Below the pieces are notes generated by a model. The model saw only the letters and a program-made list of their open reading frames with translations, was not told the DNA's origin and searched no databases. Shown piece by piece: positions 13,575 to 23,647 of a DNA stretch of 38,521 nt; position 1 is the stretch's first letter; each line of letters begins with the position of its first letter. The DNA is from JBEIHI01 sp964655245 (GTDB lineage Bacteria; Bdellovibrionota; UBA2394): NCBI GenBank assembly GCA_964655245.1, contig CAZZLQ010000014.1, positions 1 to 38,521 of the forward strand, given 5' to 3'. A program made the position numbers and the translations under genes.

Positions 13575-15968
13575 ATGTCTCAAATCATTCACGTCCCACC
13601 GCATTCAGAGGCACCAGGAAACGACCATCTGCTCATTGATTCCGGCCGCTCACCGAAGGCCCTGCCCGCAGAGGTCACGGTTTTTCCTCTCTCAAATTTT
13701 GTCGCTTTTCCTCACATGATTCTTCCGGTGGTGGTGCCCAAGGGCAAACTTCAAGATCTTTTGCACAAGGGATCAACAAGCCCGGACTATATCGGCTTTG
13801 TTGCCAGAAAGCGCGGCCAGGGCGAAGATCCCTCTCCATCTGATTTGTTTGATATCGGCGTTTGCGCTCGTGTGCTGAGAATTCTTCGTCTTCCTGAAGG
13901 CTCCACAAGCATCATCGTTCAAACTCTCAAGCGATTTAAGGTTGCGAACTTTTCTCAATCTGTTCCTGTAATCAAGGCCAACGTCGAGTATCTTGAAGAT
14001 CGAGTCACCGATGAAAAGCGCCTTAAGGCTCTGACAACGACAGCGCACGGACTGCTCCAAGAAGTGATTCAGCTGTCGCCCACTTTGTCTGAGGAGTTTT
14101 CTTTGGCCGCTCTTAATATTGAGGGGCCCGCCAAGCTCTCTGACTTTATCGCGGCTCATCTGAAGCGAATTGATCTCAAAGATCGACAAGCCCTCCTTGA
14201 GCTTGTTGATGTGGATCAGCGACTTGAAAAGTGCACTCAACATCTGACGCAGGAACTTGAAATTCTTAAGCTCGGTCAAAAGATTCAGGGTGAGATTCAG
14301 ACCAAGATCGGGACTTCTCAGCGAGAATTTTTTCTCAGAGAACAGCTCAAGGCGATTCGAAAGGAGCTTGGAGAGGACAAGGATGATTCATCTCAAGATC
14401 TGACCAAGCTCAAAGAAAAGCTCGATGCGGCAAAGCTGCCTGAGGAAGCAAGAAAAAAGGCGGATGAGGAACTGCGGCGACTCCAAATGATGCCGATGGA
14501 GAGCAGCGAATACTCATTGGTTAGAAACTATCTTGATTGGCTGGCTTGTCTTCCCTGGCATACGATGTCTGAAGACAAAACAGATCTGAAGGCTGCAGCT
14601 AGTATTCTTGAAAAGGATCATCACGGACTCAAAGACGTCAAAACACGCATCACTGAGTTTCTCGCCGTCAGATCTTTGAAAAAAGATCTTTCGGGAAGTA
14701 TTATTTGTTTTGTCGGGCCTCCGGGCGTCGGCAAAACTTCTCTCGGAAGAAGTATCGCCGAAGCACTTGGTCGAAAGTTCGCGCGACTCAGCCTTGGCGG
14801 AATGCGAGATGAGGCTGAGATTAAAGGCCATCGAAGAACATATGTAGGCTCAATGCCAGGCCGCCTTCTACAAATTCTCAAGCGCGTAGAGACACGAAAT
14901 CCAGTGATCCTGCTCGATGAGATTGATAAGATTGGATCTGACTGGCGAGGAGATCCCGCCTCGGCTCTTCTTGAGGTTCTCGATCCGGAGCAGAACAAAA
15001 ACTTTTTGGATCACTATCTAGACGTTCCCTTTGATCTTTCAAAAGTCTTGTTCATCTGTACCGCGAACGTCTTAGAGACTATTCCGGCCCCTCTTCGAGA
15101 TCGAATGGAAGTGATCGAGTTGTCGGGCTACATCGAAGATGAGAAAGTTGCTATTGCTGAGAAGTATTTGTTTCCCAAGCAGCTCAAAGAAGCGGGACTT
15201 ACCGATAAGCTTCTGAAGATCAAAACAGCTGCGTTTCGAGAGATTGTAAACTCATACACTCGAGAATCCGGAGTTAGAAATCTTGAAAGAGAAATTGAAA
15301 AGGTCTGCCGAAAAGTTGCAACTCAAGTGGCTAAGGGGAATAAAAAACTCACGACTATCAATCAAGATTCTTTGAGCAAGTTTCTGGGTGTTCCCGTCTA
15401 CTCAAAGGACACAATCATTCCGCGTCAGCCGGGTGTTGCGATGGGTCTGGCATGGACGAGCGTTGGTGGAGAGGCGCTGTTCATTGAAGCAAGTAAGATG
15501 GTGGGGACAAAAGGCCTTCAGCTCACCGGCAAGCTTGGTGAGACCATGACGGAATCTGCCAAGATCGCCATTTCGTATATGCGCTCTGCCGCTGATGAGT
15601 TCGACGTGCCTCTGGATAACTTTGATAAGACCGATTTGCACATTCATTTTCCATCCGGCGCTATCAAAAAAGATGGGCCTTCAGCGGGGATCACCATCGT
15701 CACAGCGCTTATCTCATTGTTCAAGAATCAGCCTGTTCGTCGAGGTATTGCTATGACGGGTGAGATTTCTCTGACGGGCCAAGTTCTTCCGATTGGTGGA
15801 CTTAAGCAAAAAATTATTGCTGCGCGTCAATTTAAGTGTACCGACGTGATTATCCCATTTGAAAACAAAAAAGATTTGTCTGAGGTACCTCCCGAAGTCA
15901 AAAAAGGTCTTAAGTTTCATTTTGCCAAATCCTATGCGGACGTCTACAAAGTAGCCTTCAAGAAATGA
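13575..15968 (+). CDS. lon: ATP-dependent protease LonA (first copy)
   Basis: A cytoplasmic AAA+ serine protease that degrades damaged and regulatory proteins, 797 residues. It has the LAN substrate-binding N-domain, a helical linker (TSQREFFLREQLKAIRKELG), Walker A GPPGVGKTS, Walker B ILLDEIDKI, and the protease domain with S703 in KDGPSAG and K746 in LKQK forming the catalytic dyad. It starts at ATG 13575 with AAGGAG 13 bases upstream, a rather long spacing. The stop overlaps the purH ATG, so lon, purH and purD form one unit, an unusual partnership for lon. The N-terminal 30 residues before the LAN domain are extra compared with the second copy. A paralogue lies at 34673-37090. Confidence 0.96.
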   Translation: MSQIIHVPPHSEAPGNDHLLIDSGRSPKALPAEVTVFPLSNFVAFPHMILPVVVPKGKLQDLLHKGSTSPDYIGFVARKRGQGEDPSPSDLFDIGVCARVLRILRLPEGSTSIIVQTLKRFKVANFSQSVPVIKANVEYLEDRVTDEKRLKALTTTAHGLLQEVIQLSPTLSEEFSLAALNIEGPAKLSDFIAAHLKRIDLKDRQALLELVDVDQRLEKCTQHLTQELEILKLGQKIQGEIQTKIGTSQREFFLREQLKAIRKELGEDKDDSSQDLTKLKEKLDAAKLPEEARKKADEELRRLQMMPMESSEYSLVRNYLDWLACLPWHTMSEDKTDLKAAASILEKDHHGLKDVKTRITEFLAVRSLKKDLSGSIICFVGPPGVGKTSLGRSIAEALGRKFARLSLGGMRDEAEIKGHRRTYVGSMPGRLLQILKRVETRNPVILLDEIDKIGSDWRGDPASALLEVLDPEQNKNFLDHYLDVPFDLSKVLFICTANVLETIPAPLRDRMEVIELSGYIEDEKVAIAEKYLFPKQLKEAGLTDKLLKIKTAAFREIVNSYTRESGVRNLEREIEKVCRKVATQVAKGNKKLTTINQDSLSKFLGVPVYSKDTIIPRQPGVAMGLAWTSVGGEALFIEASKMVGTKGLQLTGKLGETMTESAKIAISYMRSAADEFDVPLDNFDKTDLHIHFPSGAIKKDGPSAGITIVTALISLFKNQPVRRGIAMTGEISLTGQVLPIGGLKQKIIAARQFKCTDVIIPFENKKDLSEVPPEVKKGLKFHFAKSYADVYKVAFKK

Positions 15969-17557
15969 TTCGAAGGGCGCTCATTTCAGTCTCAGACAAA
16001 ACCGGACTCATTGAGCTCGGCAAGGCGCTTAAGCACTTTCAAGTAGAGATTCTATCCACCGGCGGAACAGCTCAGCTTCTCAATGAGGCCACCATCAAGA
16101 CGATTTCCGTCAGCGACTACACGGGATTTCCGGAAATGATGGACGGCCGACTCAAGACTCTTCACCCGAAGATTTACGGTGCACTTTTGGGCCGACGAGA
16201 CCTCGAAGCCGATCAAGCAGAAGCCCGGACGTATGGAATGGATTGGATCGACCTCGTTGTTGTGAATCTCTATCCGTTTGAAAAGGTAGCGGCTCAGAAC
16301 AAAAAACCGGATCTCAAAGAACTGATTGAGAATATTGATATTGGTGGGCCCACAATGATTCGAGCAGCCGCCAAGAATCATCAGTTTGCGACAGTCGTTG
16401 TCGATCCCAAAGACTACTCGCTCATCATTCAAAAAATGAAAGACAACCCTGAAAATCCTTTTGATGCTTCATTCCGTTACGAAATGGCCGTCAAAGCACT
16501 TCGTACGACAGCACTCTACGACTCGTTCATCTCTCAAACGCTCAGTCAATTTGAGTGGAATGGGTCAGATCTTAAGCGATCCGCTCACCCCAAGTTTCAC
16601 TTTCTACACGGAAGACTTTCTCAGGAGCTTCGCTACGGTGAAAATCCTCATCAGTCAGCAGCCTACTACAAGCTACAGCAGCCTGCGGAGAGATCTCCCT
16701 TAAGTGAGAGTCTGCAGGGCAAAGAGCTCTCATTTAATAACATCTTCGATAGTGATGCCGCATGGAGATTGATCTCTGAGCTGCCCGCCAACTCTGCGGT
16801 GATTATCAAGCACAACAATCCGTGTGGCGTGGGAATTGGTGAAACCCCACTGGAGAGCTATCAAAAAGCTTACCGAGCTGATCCAGAAAGCGCCTTTGGC
16901 GGCATTGTCGCCATTTCAGGGACGGTGGATCAGGCGCTTGCCAAAGAACTGAGTGAGCCGTTCTTTGAGATTGTTTGCGCGGAGAATTTCACGGTTGAAG
17001 CTCGTGAGATTCTTCAAGTGAAGAAAAACCTGCGTCTGATTTTGATTCCAGAGTTGCCCGAAGAGTTTGATTTGTACCGATCGAGCGTTGATATCAAAAA
17101 AGTAACAGGTGGATATCTTGTTCAAGAGCCGGATCAAATCGGCGTGTTTAGCGAGCGAGTCTTGGGGCATGAATCTCAGTGTGTCACAAAAAAACAACCT
17201 ACGGCAGAGGAGCTCAAAGCCCTTCAACTGGCTTGGGTCGTCTCGAAGAGCACAAAGAGCAATGCAGTGGTCATTGCCAATTCAACACAGACCCTTGGCA
17301 TTGGCTGCGGTCAAGTAAACCGCAAGTTTTCGACAGAGCACGCTTGCTCAAAGGCATCGGCCTTTGAATCATCGATCAAGGTTTGTGCGAGTGATGGATT
17401 TTTTCCATTTCCGGATAGTATCGAAATCCTCGCTCAGAATGGCATTACAGCCGTTGTCCAGCCTGGGGGAAGCATCCGAGACGCTCAAGTGATCGACGCC
17501 TGTGATGCGGCGGGCGTTTCCATGATCTTTACAAAGGCACGGCACTTCAGCCATTAA
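15965..17557 (+). CDS. purH: Bifunctional AICAR transformylase / IMP cyclohydrolase
   Basis: Catalyses the last two steps of IMP synthesis: formyl transfer from 10-formyl-tetrahydrofolate to AICAR, then ring closure. The protein has 530 residues, the usual length. The N-terminal MGS-like cyclohydrolase domain is marked by SVSDKTGL, STGGTA, MMDGRLKTLHPKI and NLYPF; the transformylase domain by RYGENPHQSA and KHNNPCGVG. It overlaps the lon stop by four bases (ATGA, 15965-15968) and is followed after 6 bases by purD, so it is the middle gene of a lon-purH-purD operon. No PUR box or purine riboswitch was seen. Confidence 0.97.
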   Translation: MIRRALISVSDKTGLIELGKALKHFQVEILSTGGTAQLLNEATIKTISVSDYTGFPEMMDGRLKTLHPKIYGALLGRRDLEADQAEARTYGMDWIDLVVVNLYPFEKVAAQNKKPDLKELIENIDIGGPTMIRAAAKNHQFATVVVDPKDYSLIIQKMKDNPENPFDASFRYEMAVKALRTTALYDSFISQTLSQFEWNGSDLKRSAHPKFHFLHGRLSQELRYGENPHQSAAYYKLQQPAERSPLSESLQGKELSFNNIFDSDAAWRLISELPANSAVIIKHNNPCGVGIGETPLESYQKAYRADPESAFGGIVAISGTVDQALAKELSEPFFEIVCAENFTVEAREILQVKKNLRLILIPELPEEFDLYRSSVDIKKVTGGYLVQEPDQIGVFSERVLGHESQCVTKKQPTAEELKALQLAWVVSKSTKSNAVVIANSTQTLGIGCGQVNRKFSTEHACSKASAFESSIKVCASDGFFPFPDSIEILAQNGITAVVQPGGSIRDAQVIDACDAAGVSMIFTKARHFSH

Positions 17558-17563
17558 CAGGTT

Positions 17564-18820
17564 ATGCCCAAGCAACGAGTACTAGTCATAGGAAGCGGCG
17601 GTCGAGAACACGCTCTTTGTGCGCATTTATCCCAACACGAGTCAGAAGTTTTTTGTGCACCCGGAAGTGATGGCATCGCGGAGCAGTTTAAGACTTTTTC
17701 ATTCAAAGACTACTCCGAGTTGTTCAGCAGGATTCAGGAAAACAAAATTGATTTTGTCATTGTCGGTCCCGAAAAGTATCTGGCCGATGGAATTGCTGAC
17801 GATCTCTCCTCGCGAGGCGTTTCTGTTTTTGGACCCACTCGCGCTGCAAGTTTACTTGAGGCAGATAAGGCTTGGGCCAAAACATTTTGTCTACGCCACA
17901 ATATCCCCATGGCTCGAACGAGCGTTGTACGCACACCTGAGGAGTTAGCCTCCGCACTCAAGTCCTATGAAGCGCCTTACGTCATCAAAGCTTCTGGGCT
18001 TGCTGCCGGAAAGGGCGTTTGGATAGGAAATGACCTTTCAGAGGGACTTTCGTTTGGATCAGAGGCCCTCAAGGGACATTCATCCATTGTCGTCGAGGAG
18101 TTTATCCGGGGCGAAGAGTTGTCGTTTTTTGCCATGGTCGAAGGCTCCCGCTTTTTGATTTTGGGAAGCGCTCAAGACCACAAGCGGCTACTCGAAAACG
18201 ACGAGGGCCCAAACACTGGCGGAATGGGAGCTTACTCTCCCGTGCCCATTTCCAATCCGGAACTCGAAGCCAAGATTATTGATCGCATCTTGAAGCCGAC
18301 ACTTGAAGGCCTGAGCAAGGAGAAGCTTTTTTATCGCGGCTTTCTCTTCTTAGGCGTCATGGTCAAAAACAATGAGCCCTATTTGCTCGAGTACAACTGT
18401 CGACTGGGCGATCCCGAAACTCAAGCGCTCCTGATGCGCTTGGAAACCCCACTCGTCTCACTGATCGAATCACTTTCAAGCACGCCCATTGCTGCCCAGC
18501 TTTCCAAGAAAGTCGCGCTCAATGTTGTGATTGCGGCTCGTGGGTATCCCGAAAACCCCGAAGAGGGTTTTGCGCTAGGCAAGCTTGATCGGCTTCCAGA
18601 GCACTGCAAGCTCTTTCACTCCGGAACTCGTCGCGAGGGAGATGTTTGGAAGGCCAAGGGCGGGAGACTGTTCTCCATCAATGCTGCGATGCCGTCACTG
18701 CTGGACTGCCAGCAAACTCTTTATCCTTGGATCGAGGAGCTCAAGTGCCAAGACAAAATCATCTATCGAAAAGATATTGCCGTGAAGGCCTATCGACATT
18801 TACGCGATGCGCACTCATGA
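17564..18820 (+). CDS. purD: Phosphoribosylamine-glycine ligase (GAR synthetase)
   Basis: An ATP-grasp enzyme that joins glycine to phosphoribosylamine in step 2 of purine synthesis. The 418-residue protein has the standard PurD order: VLVIGSGGREHAL at the N-terminus, VGPEKYLADGIAD, the ATP-grasp lysines in YVIKASGLAAGKGV, the QDHKRL and GPNTGGMGAYSP active-site loop, and EYNCRLGDPETQ with metal-binding acidic residues. It begins 6 bases after purH. The next gene (DUF1015), 51 bases downstream, has its own strong promoter, so the operon probably ends here, although no terminator is visible. Confidence 0.97.
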   Translation: MPKQRVLVIGSGGREHALCAHLSQHESEVFCAPGSDGIAEQFKTFSFKDYSELFSRIQENKIDFVIVGPEKYLADGIADDLSSRGVSVFGPTRAASLLEADKAWAKTFCLRHNIPMARTSVVRTPEELASALKSYEAPYVIKASGLAAGKGVWIGNDLSEGLSFGSEALKGHSSIVVEEFIRGEELSFFAMVEGSRFLILGSAQDHKRLLENDEGPNTGGMGAYSPVPISNPELEAKIIDRILKPTLEGLSKEKLFYRGFLFLGVMVKNNEPYLLEYNCRLGDPETQALLMRLETPLVSLIESLSSTPIAAQLSKKVALNVVIAARGYPENPEEGFALGKLDRLPEHCKLFHSGTRREGDVWKAKGGRLFSINAAMPSLLDCQQTLYPWIEELKCQDKIIYRKDIAVKAYRHLRDAHS

Positions 18821-18836
18821 GATTTTGATTTTGTCA

Positions 18837-18865
18837 TTGATGGGAGACATCCCTGTTTCTATCCT
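18837..18865 (+). promoter_or_regulatory. Promoter of the DUF1015 gene, leaderless
   Basis: TTGATG (18837-18842), 17-base spacer, TATCCT (18860-18865), then exactly 6 bases (TATTCA) to ATG 18872. The predicted first transcribed base is the A of the start codon. No Shine-Dalgarno exists. This is one of the clearest examples of the pattern in the window. Confidence 0.65.
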
Positions 18866-18871
18866 TATTCA

Positions 18872-20107
18872 ATGCCTTCAATCATTCCATTTCGAGCATG
18901 GCTTTATGCGAAATCTTTTTCTAAGGAATATGACCGACTGATTTCTCCTCCCTATGATGTGATTTCGGCGGAAATGCTTGAAGAGCTTCGAAACAAACAT
19001 TCTTACAATTCTGTCCGACTCAGCATCACTGACGACACGCACGATCCCGATCGGTACAAGAAAATGAAGGAGCGCTTTCTCGACTGGAAGTCGAAAGGAA
19101 TTCTTGAGCGAGCCTCTAGCCCTGCCTTTTATCTGATTGAGGAGAAGTTCAGCGTTGAAGGAAAGCAGCGCACTCGTCTTGGGTTCATAGCGCTCATGGA
19201 AGTGAGTGACTTCTCGAAACGAGAAGTCTTGCCTCATGAAAGAACCCTGTCAGGCCCGAAGAAGGACCGTCTGGCACTTCTTGAAGAAATGGGAGCTGAG
19301 CTTTCGCAAATTTTCCTTTGCTACAAAGATCCCCATCGAACGCTTGAGCAGCTCCACGCTACGGAGTCTATCAAGACGCCAACGATGAAGGTTTCCACCA
19401 CGTATGGTGTTGAGCGAAAGATGTGGGCCATGACGGATGACTCTCAAATCTCCACTCTTCAGGCTCTCATCAAAAGCCAAAGTGTCTTGATTGCCGATGG
19501 GCATCATCGATATGAAACCGCCATCGCTTTGCAAAAAGCGAATCCTGGCCCGAAGTCCAATTATGTTCAGGGCTATTTTACCAACCTCGATGCGCCTGAT
19601 TTTTCGATTCTTCCCATACACAGAATATTTTCTCTGCCTCAGGATTTTTCGGCAGACTCGTTTCAAAAACGATTAGCAGAGAAATTTGAGATTCATCCCT
19701 TCGCACCGGGGCTCAATATCGAAGAGCTGTCCCAACGGAAATCCTCTCAACGTATTCAGTTTCTGATGCAGTTTTCTACGGAGGAGAAGGTCTGGCTTGT
19801 GTCTCGAAAAAAGGAAACGGTCGACGACGCTGAAATCTTTGCGCTTCAAAAGGACATCTTCGAAGACCTCTTTCACTGGAACATTGCTGAGATCTCATAC
19901 GATACCTTGAAGTATGAACACGAAACGGAAGCCTTCAAAAAGACCCTGTCGAAAATGCCCCGAGGTGTTGGATTGTTTTTGCCCCCCACCGATTTGGATC
20001 TCGTGATGAAACTCGCTCTTCGAGGAGAGCGAATGCCACAAAAGAGCACTTTCTTTTTTCCAAAAATAGCGACTGGACTTGTGAATTACGAATTGGGAGC
20101 CATCTAA
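18872..20107 (+). CDS. DUF1015 family protein
   Basis: A 411-residue cytoplasmic protein of the DUF1015 (COG4198) family. Family markers are the N-terminal IIPFRAWLYA followed by PPYDVIS, PHERTLSGPKKDRL in the middle, and ADGHHRYETA, whose His-His-Arg cluster is the most conserved part of the family and may bind a nucleotide or metal. The biochemical role is not established. It is a frequent neighbour of serine-biosynthesis genes in other bacteria, which is not the case here. The ATG at 18872 is fixed by the leaderless promoter. The gene ends one base before the stop of the convergent dciA-like gene. Confidence 0.88.
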   Translation: MPSIIPFRAWLYAKSFSKEYDRLISPPYDVISAEMLEELRNKHSYNSVRLSITDDTHDPDRYKKMKERFLDWKSKGILERASSPAFYLIEEKFSVEGKQRTRLGFIALMEVSDFSKREVLPHERTLSGPKKDRLALLEEMGAELSQIFLCYKDPHRTLEQLHATESIKTPTMKVSTTYGVERKMWAMTDDSQISTLQALIKSQSVLIADGHHRYETAIALQKANPGPKSNYVQGYFTNLDAPDFSILPIHRIFSLPQDFSADSFQKRLAEKFEIHPFAPGLNIEELSQRKSSQRIQFLMQFSTEEKVWLVSRKKETVDDAEIFALQKDIFEDLFHWNIAEISYDTLKYEHETEAFKKTLSKMPRGVGLFLPPTDLDLVMKLALRGERMPQKSTFFFPKIATGLVNYELGAI

Positions 20108-20590
20108 CTAGGCCGAGCGTCTTCGAGAAGCAGCTTCCATCGCCAAACGAATGCTTTGTCTCAGCTCTGGATCTTCCACAGAACGAAGGGTCATCTCCTG
20201 TCTCTCGCTGAGCTGAACCGGAAGAGCTTTGATCTTTTTATCAAAGGAGTCGTCTCCACGAGGCACAATCGGCTCAACTTTGCCAACTTGAAAGCGAAGA
20301 TCTTTGACCTCGCAGTTTCGACAAAGTCCTTTAATTTTTGCCAGGATCGATGGCTTCAGAAACTGGAGTTGCTGCGCCCAAGCTTGATGGGCAACCTGAA
20401 TCTCGAGAACTTTTTGCTTAAGCTCCACAGGCAAAGTCAGCCTCGCCAACTCAGGGCCAACAATATCTCTCCAACGAGCCCAAATCTCATTACTTCGCAG
20501 ATGTTCCTTCACCTGCTTGGGAAGTCGGATTCCTCCTAAAACCTCTCCAAAAGCACTAAAATCTTTGGGTGGCGCCATAACCAAAATCAT
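20108..20590 (-). CDS. dciA: DciA-like DUF721 protein (replicative helicase loader candidate)
   Basis: A 160-residue protein of the DUF721/DciA family. DciA is the ancestral partner that loads the replicative helicase DnaB at the origin in bacteria lacking DnaC or DnaI. The conserved N-terminal KH-like domain is visible: IWARWRDIVGPELARLTLP, followed by the LEIQVAHQAWAQQLQFL segment. The C-terminal 60 residues are charged and probably disordered except for a helix near the end. ATG 20590 is used; a second in-frame ATG at 20578 is also possible. Its stop codon directly abuts the stop of the DUF1015 gene with no intervening base. A -10-like TAAAAT lies 4 bases upstream of the first ATG. Confidence 0.8.
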   Translation of the reverse strand: MILVMAPPKDFSAFGEVLGGIRLPKQVKEHLRSNEIWARWRDIVGPELARLTLPVELKQKVLEIQVAHQAWAQQLQFLKPSILAKIKGLCRNCEVKDLRFQVGKVEPIVPRGDDSFDKKIKALPVQLSERQEMTLRSVEDPELRQSIRLAMEAASRRRSA

Positions 20591-20647
20591 GCCAATTTTA
20601 TGGGTCTAGGGCCATTAAAACTTGGCCCTCACTAAACGGAGAGGAAT

Positions 20648-22003
20648 ATGACGGCGGTCTCTGAAAATCAGGTCTTTGAAGTACTCAAAAAATCAATCTT
20701 AGCGGACGGATTCGATATGGTCCTCGATCTGGAGAAGAGCCAGGGAGCTCGTCTCTATGACTCCAAGAATCGTCGAACGCTCATCGACTTCTTCTCGTTT
20801 TTTGCGAGCAATCCCTTGGGCTTTAATCACCCAAGACTCAAAGAAAGAGCCTTTGAAGATAAGCTCCTCAAGAACGCCAAAGTCAAAGTCTCCAATTCAG
20901 ATATCTACACCACCGCCTACGCAGAGTTTGTTCAAACCTTTCATCAAAAGTGCGCTCCCATGTTTGACCGACTTTTCTTCATTGAGGGTGGAGCTCTAGG
21001 TGTTGAAAACTGCCTCAAGGCTGCTCAAGACTGGAAGGTTCGGAAAAACATCGCCGCCGGAAGGGGCGAGATCGGCACTCAAATCCTGCACTTCAAAGAA
21101 GCTTTTCACGGACGCACCGGATACACGATGTCCCTGACCAATACGGCACCCAATAAGGTGATGTACTATCCAAAGTTTGACTGGCCTCGTGTGACAAATC
21201 CCAAACAGCACTTTCCGATCACCAAGGAGTCGACAGAGAAAACTCTCGCGCTTGAGGCGCAAGCCTGTCGCGAGATCGAAGAAGCTTTTGAAAAGCGCAA
21301 ACATCACATCTGCGCAATCATCATCGAGACTATTCAAGGCGAGGGCGGCGATAATTTTTTCCGTCGCGAGTTTCTTCAAAAACTTCGTCAATATGCAGAT
21401 CAACACGAAGCCATGTTGATTTTTGATGAAGTGCAGTGCGGAATGGGAATCACTGGCAAATATTGGGCCTGGGAAAACTATGGCGTAACTCCTGATTTGA
21501 TGAGCTTTGGAAAGAAAGTTCAGGTTTGTGGAACTGCTGCACGATTGAATCGTTTAGATGAAGTTGAAAACGTCTTTCGACAACCCTCTCGAATCAATTC
21601 CACATTCGGAGGAAACCTCGTTGATATGGTTCGCACCACGCGATTCATCGAAATCATCGAGGAAGAAAAACTCCTCAATCACGCAGCAAGCCTTGGCAAA
21701 AAAATCGTTCAGCAGCTTGAGCAGATTTCTCAACAAGACGAGCGAATGACGAACGTTCGCGGTTTAGGACTTTGGATCGCTTTTGATCTTCCAGATCCAG
21801 ATACTCGAAATCAGTTCATCGATAGCGCCTTTGAGAACGGATTAGTGATTTTGCCTTGTGGGCACAACAGTGTTCGCATCCGGCCAGTTCTCGATCTCAA
21901 AGAAACCGAAGCAAACGAAGGTCTTGAGATTATCCGAAAGACCATGAAAAACCTTTCTCACAAAAACTCTGGAGTTGCTGCTCATGAAGCAAGAACCATT
22001 TAA
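20648..22003 (+). CDS. lat: L-lysine 6-aminotransferase
   Basis: A class III PLP aminotransferase, 451 residues, that moves the epsilon-amino group of lysine to 2-oxoglutarate, giving 2-aminoadipate 6-semialdehyde, which cyclises to piperideine-6-carboxylate. Evidence is the full-length similarity to the lysine-specific subgroup: FIEGGALGVENCLKAA, FHGRTGYTMSLTN, EVQCGMGITGKYWAWE and SFGKKVQVCG with the PLP lysine at K289 or K290. These differ from ornithine and GABA transaminases, which have a GG-P motif after the lysine. A good Shine-Dalgarno (GGAGAGG) precedes ATG 20648. It overlaps the dehydrogenase gene by 20 bases, supporting a lysine-degradation pair. Confidence 0.92.
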   Translation: MTAVSENQVFEVLKKSILADGFDMVLDLEKSQGARLYDSKNRRTLIDFFSFFASNPLGFNHPRLKERAFEDKLLKNAKVKVSNSDIYTTAYAEFVQTFHQKCAPMFDRLFFIEGGALGVENCLKAAQDWKVRKNIAAGRGEIGTQILHFKEAFHGRTGYTMSLTNTAPNKVMYYPKFDWPRVTNPKQHFPITKESTEKTLALEAQACREIEEAFEKRKHHICAIIIETIQGEGGDNFFRREFLQKLRQYADQHEAMLIFDEVQCGMGITGKYWAWENYGVTPDLMSFGKKVQVCGTAARLNRLDEVENVFRQPSRINSTFGGNLVDMVRTTRFIEIIEEEKLLNHAASLGKKIVQQLEQISQQDERMTNVRGLGLWIAFDLPDPDTRNQFIDSAFENGLVILPCGHNSVRIRPVLDLKETEANEGLEIIRKTMKNLSHKNSGVAAHEARTI

Positions 22004-23600
22004 GAACATTCTTCACGATTCAAAGAAGCCGTATGGGCCTGAGATTGTCGGCGGACACTGGATCAACTCAAAGCTCGTGCGAGGAACTGGGCACCAACCC
22101 TCACTCAATCCCGCTGACAATTCTGATATTGTGGGAACATTTCCTCAGGCCACAGACACTGAGATGGATGAGGCTCTTAAAGGCGCTGAGAAAGCATTTC
22201 AGATTTGGTCAAAAACCCCTGCTCCCGTTCGAGGCAGCATCATTGGCCGACTTGCGACGGTTCTTGAAAGAGAAAAGCACTCTCTCGCCGCCATTATCAC
22301 CCGTGAGATTGGCAAAATTCCAAAAGAAGCTTTAGGAGAAGTCCAAGAAGCCATCGATACCGCGCACTTTTTTCAATCGGAAGGCCGAAGACTCTATGGA
22401 CAAACAGTTCCCTCGGAGCTTCCTCAGAAAGAGCTGATGACTTATCGACGTCCTCTAGGAGTTTGCCTCATGATTACGGCGGGCAACTTCCCCTTTGCTG
22501 TGCCCTCTTGGAAGATTATTCCAGCACTTTTGACCGGCAACACCGTCGTTTGGAAGCCCTCGCAAGACGCTCAGGCAGTAGCGCTTTCGTTTGCACTTTG
22601 CCTTGAGGAGGCTGGAATTCCATCAGGATGCGTTCAGGTTTTGTTTGGAGACGGCTCGCTAGGAGAAAAGCTCGTCGCCCAAACGGAAAAGGGCCGGATT
22701 CAAAAAGTCTCATTTACGGGAAGTACAGCGGTGGGACGGCGTATCGGCGAAACCTGCGGAAGAGCCCTGCAAGTTCCCTCCCTGGAGTTGGGTGGCAAGA
22801 ACCCTCTGATTATCAACAAGGATGCGAATCTCGATAAAGCTATTCCGACTTCCATTGTTTCAAGTTACGGAACCGCCGGACAGCGCTGTACCTCGACGGG
22901 AAACATCATCATTCACAAAGATGTTTATGATGAATTTAAGAAGCGCTTCTTGGAAGCCGCACGAAAGATCAAAATCGGAAACTCTCTGACTGATTCGAGC
23001 GTCTTTCATGGTCCACTGATTGCTCAGAGATATCTGAAAAGCTTTCTAGAACACCTTGAATGGGGCAAAAAAGAGGGCGCTCAGCTTCTCTTGGGGTCTG
23101 GTCAGATCACTTCCAAGAATCCCTATCCGCACTTCTCGGGAAATCCAGATGATGGCTGGTATGTCAGCCCCACTCTTTGGGAAGGCGTCACACCGAAAAT
23201 GAGATTGTTTCAGGAGGAGATCTTTGGACCGACCGTCAATCTCTGCAAAGCTGACTCTTTTGAGCAGGCACTTGAGTGGGCCAATGCTCACGCTTATGGG
23301 CTCTCATCTGCTGTCTTCACGGAAGATCCCCATGTGATGCTCGCTTTCAAAGAAGGAATTCAGGCGGGCATGAGCTCAATTAACAACTCAACAACGGGCG
23401 CTGAAGCACATCTTCCCTTTGGTGGGATTCGTGCCTCAGGAAACGGAACTCGAGAATCTGGAATCTGGGTTTTGGATTCCTACACTCGATGGCACGCTGT
23501 GAATGTTGATTTGGCTGGAAAGCTTCAGCTCGCCCAAATGGATGTCGACTACGGCCAAACCCGATCTGAAGTTCATTTTTCGGACTGGACCAAGGGCTAA
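21984..23600 (+). CDS. Aldehyde dehydrogenase, probably 2-aminoadipate semialdehyde dehydrogenase
   Basis: An NAD(P)-dependent aldehyde dehydrogenase of 538 residues with the catalytic C302 in GQRCTS, the general base E268 in ELGGKN, the Rossmann FTGS motif, and NFPFAVPSWK / WKPSQD for cofactor binding. It most likely oxidises the semialdehyde made by the upstream lysine 6-aminotransferase to 2-aminoadipate; this rests on co-transcription plus resemblance to the pcd/amaB group. ATG 21984 is preferred to TTG 21975 because GGAG lies 9 bases upstream. The start lies within the end of lat, so translation is coupled. No sign of truncation. Confidence 0.9.
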   Translation: MKQEPFKNILHDSKKPYGPEIVGGHWINSKLVRGTGHQPSLNPADNSDIVGTFPQATDTEMDEALKGAEKAFQIWSKTPAPVRGSIIGRLATVLEREKHSLAAIITREIGKIPKEALGEVQEAIDTAHFFQSEGRRLYGQTVPSELPQKELMTYRRPLGVCLMITAGNFPFAVPSWKIIPALLTGNTVVWKPSQDAQAVALSFALCLEEAGIPSGCVQVLFGDGSLGEKLVAQTEKGRIQKVSFTGSTAVGRRIGETCGRALQVPSLELGGKNPLIINKDANLDKAIPTSIVSSYGTAGQRCTSTGNIIIHKDVYDEFKKRFLEAARKIKIGNSLTDSSVFHGPLIAQRYLKSFLEHLEWGKKEGAQLLLGSGQITSKNPYPHFSGNPDDGWYVSPTLWEGVTPKMRLFQEEIFGPTVNLCKADSFEQALEWANAHAYGLSSAVFTEDPHVMLAFKEGIQAGMSSINNSTTGAEAHLPFGGIRASGNGTRESGIWVLDSYTRWHAVNVDLAGKLQLAQMDVDYGQTRSEVHFSDWTKG

Positions 23601-23647
23601 AGCGCTGAGACATAAGAACCCCAGAGGGGGCCCGCAATAGCTTTTAA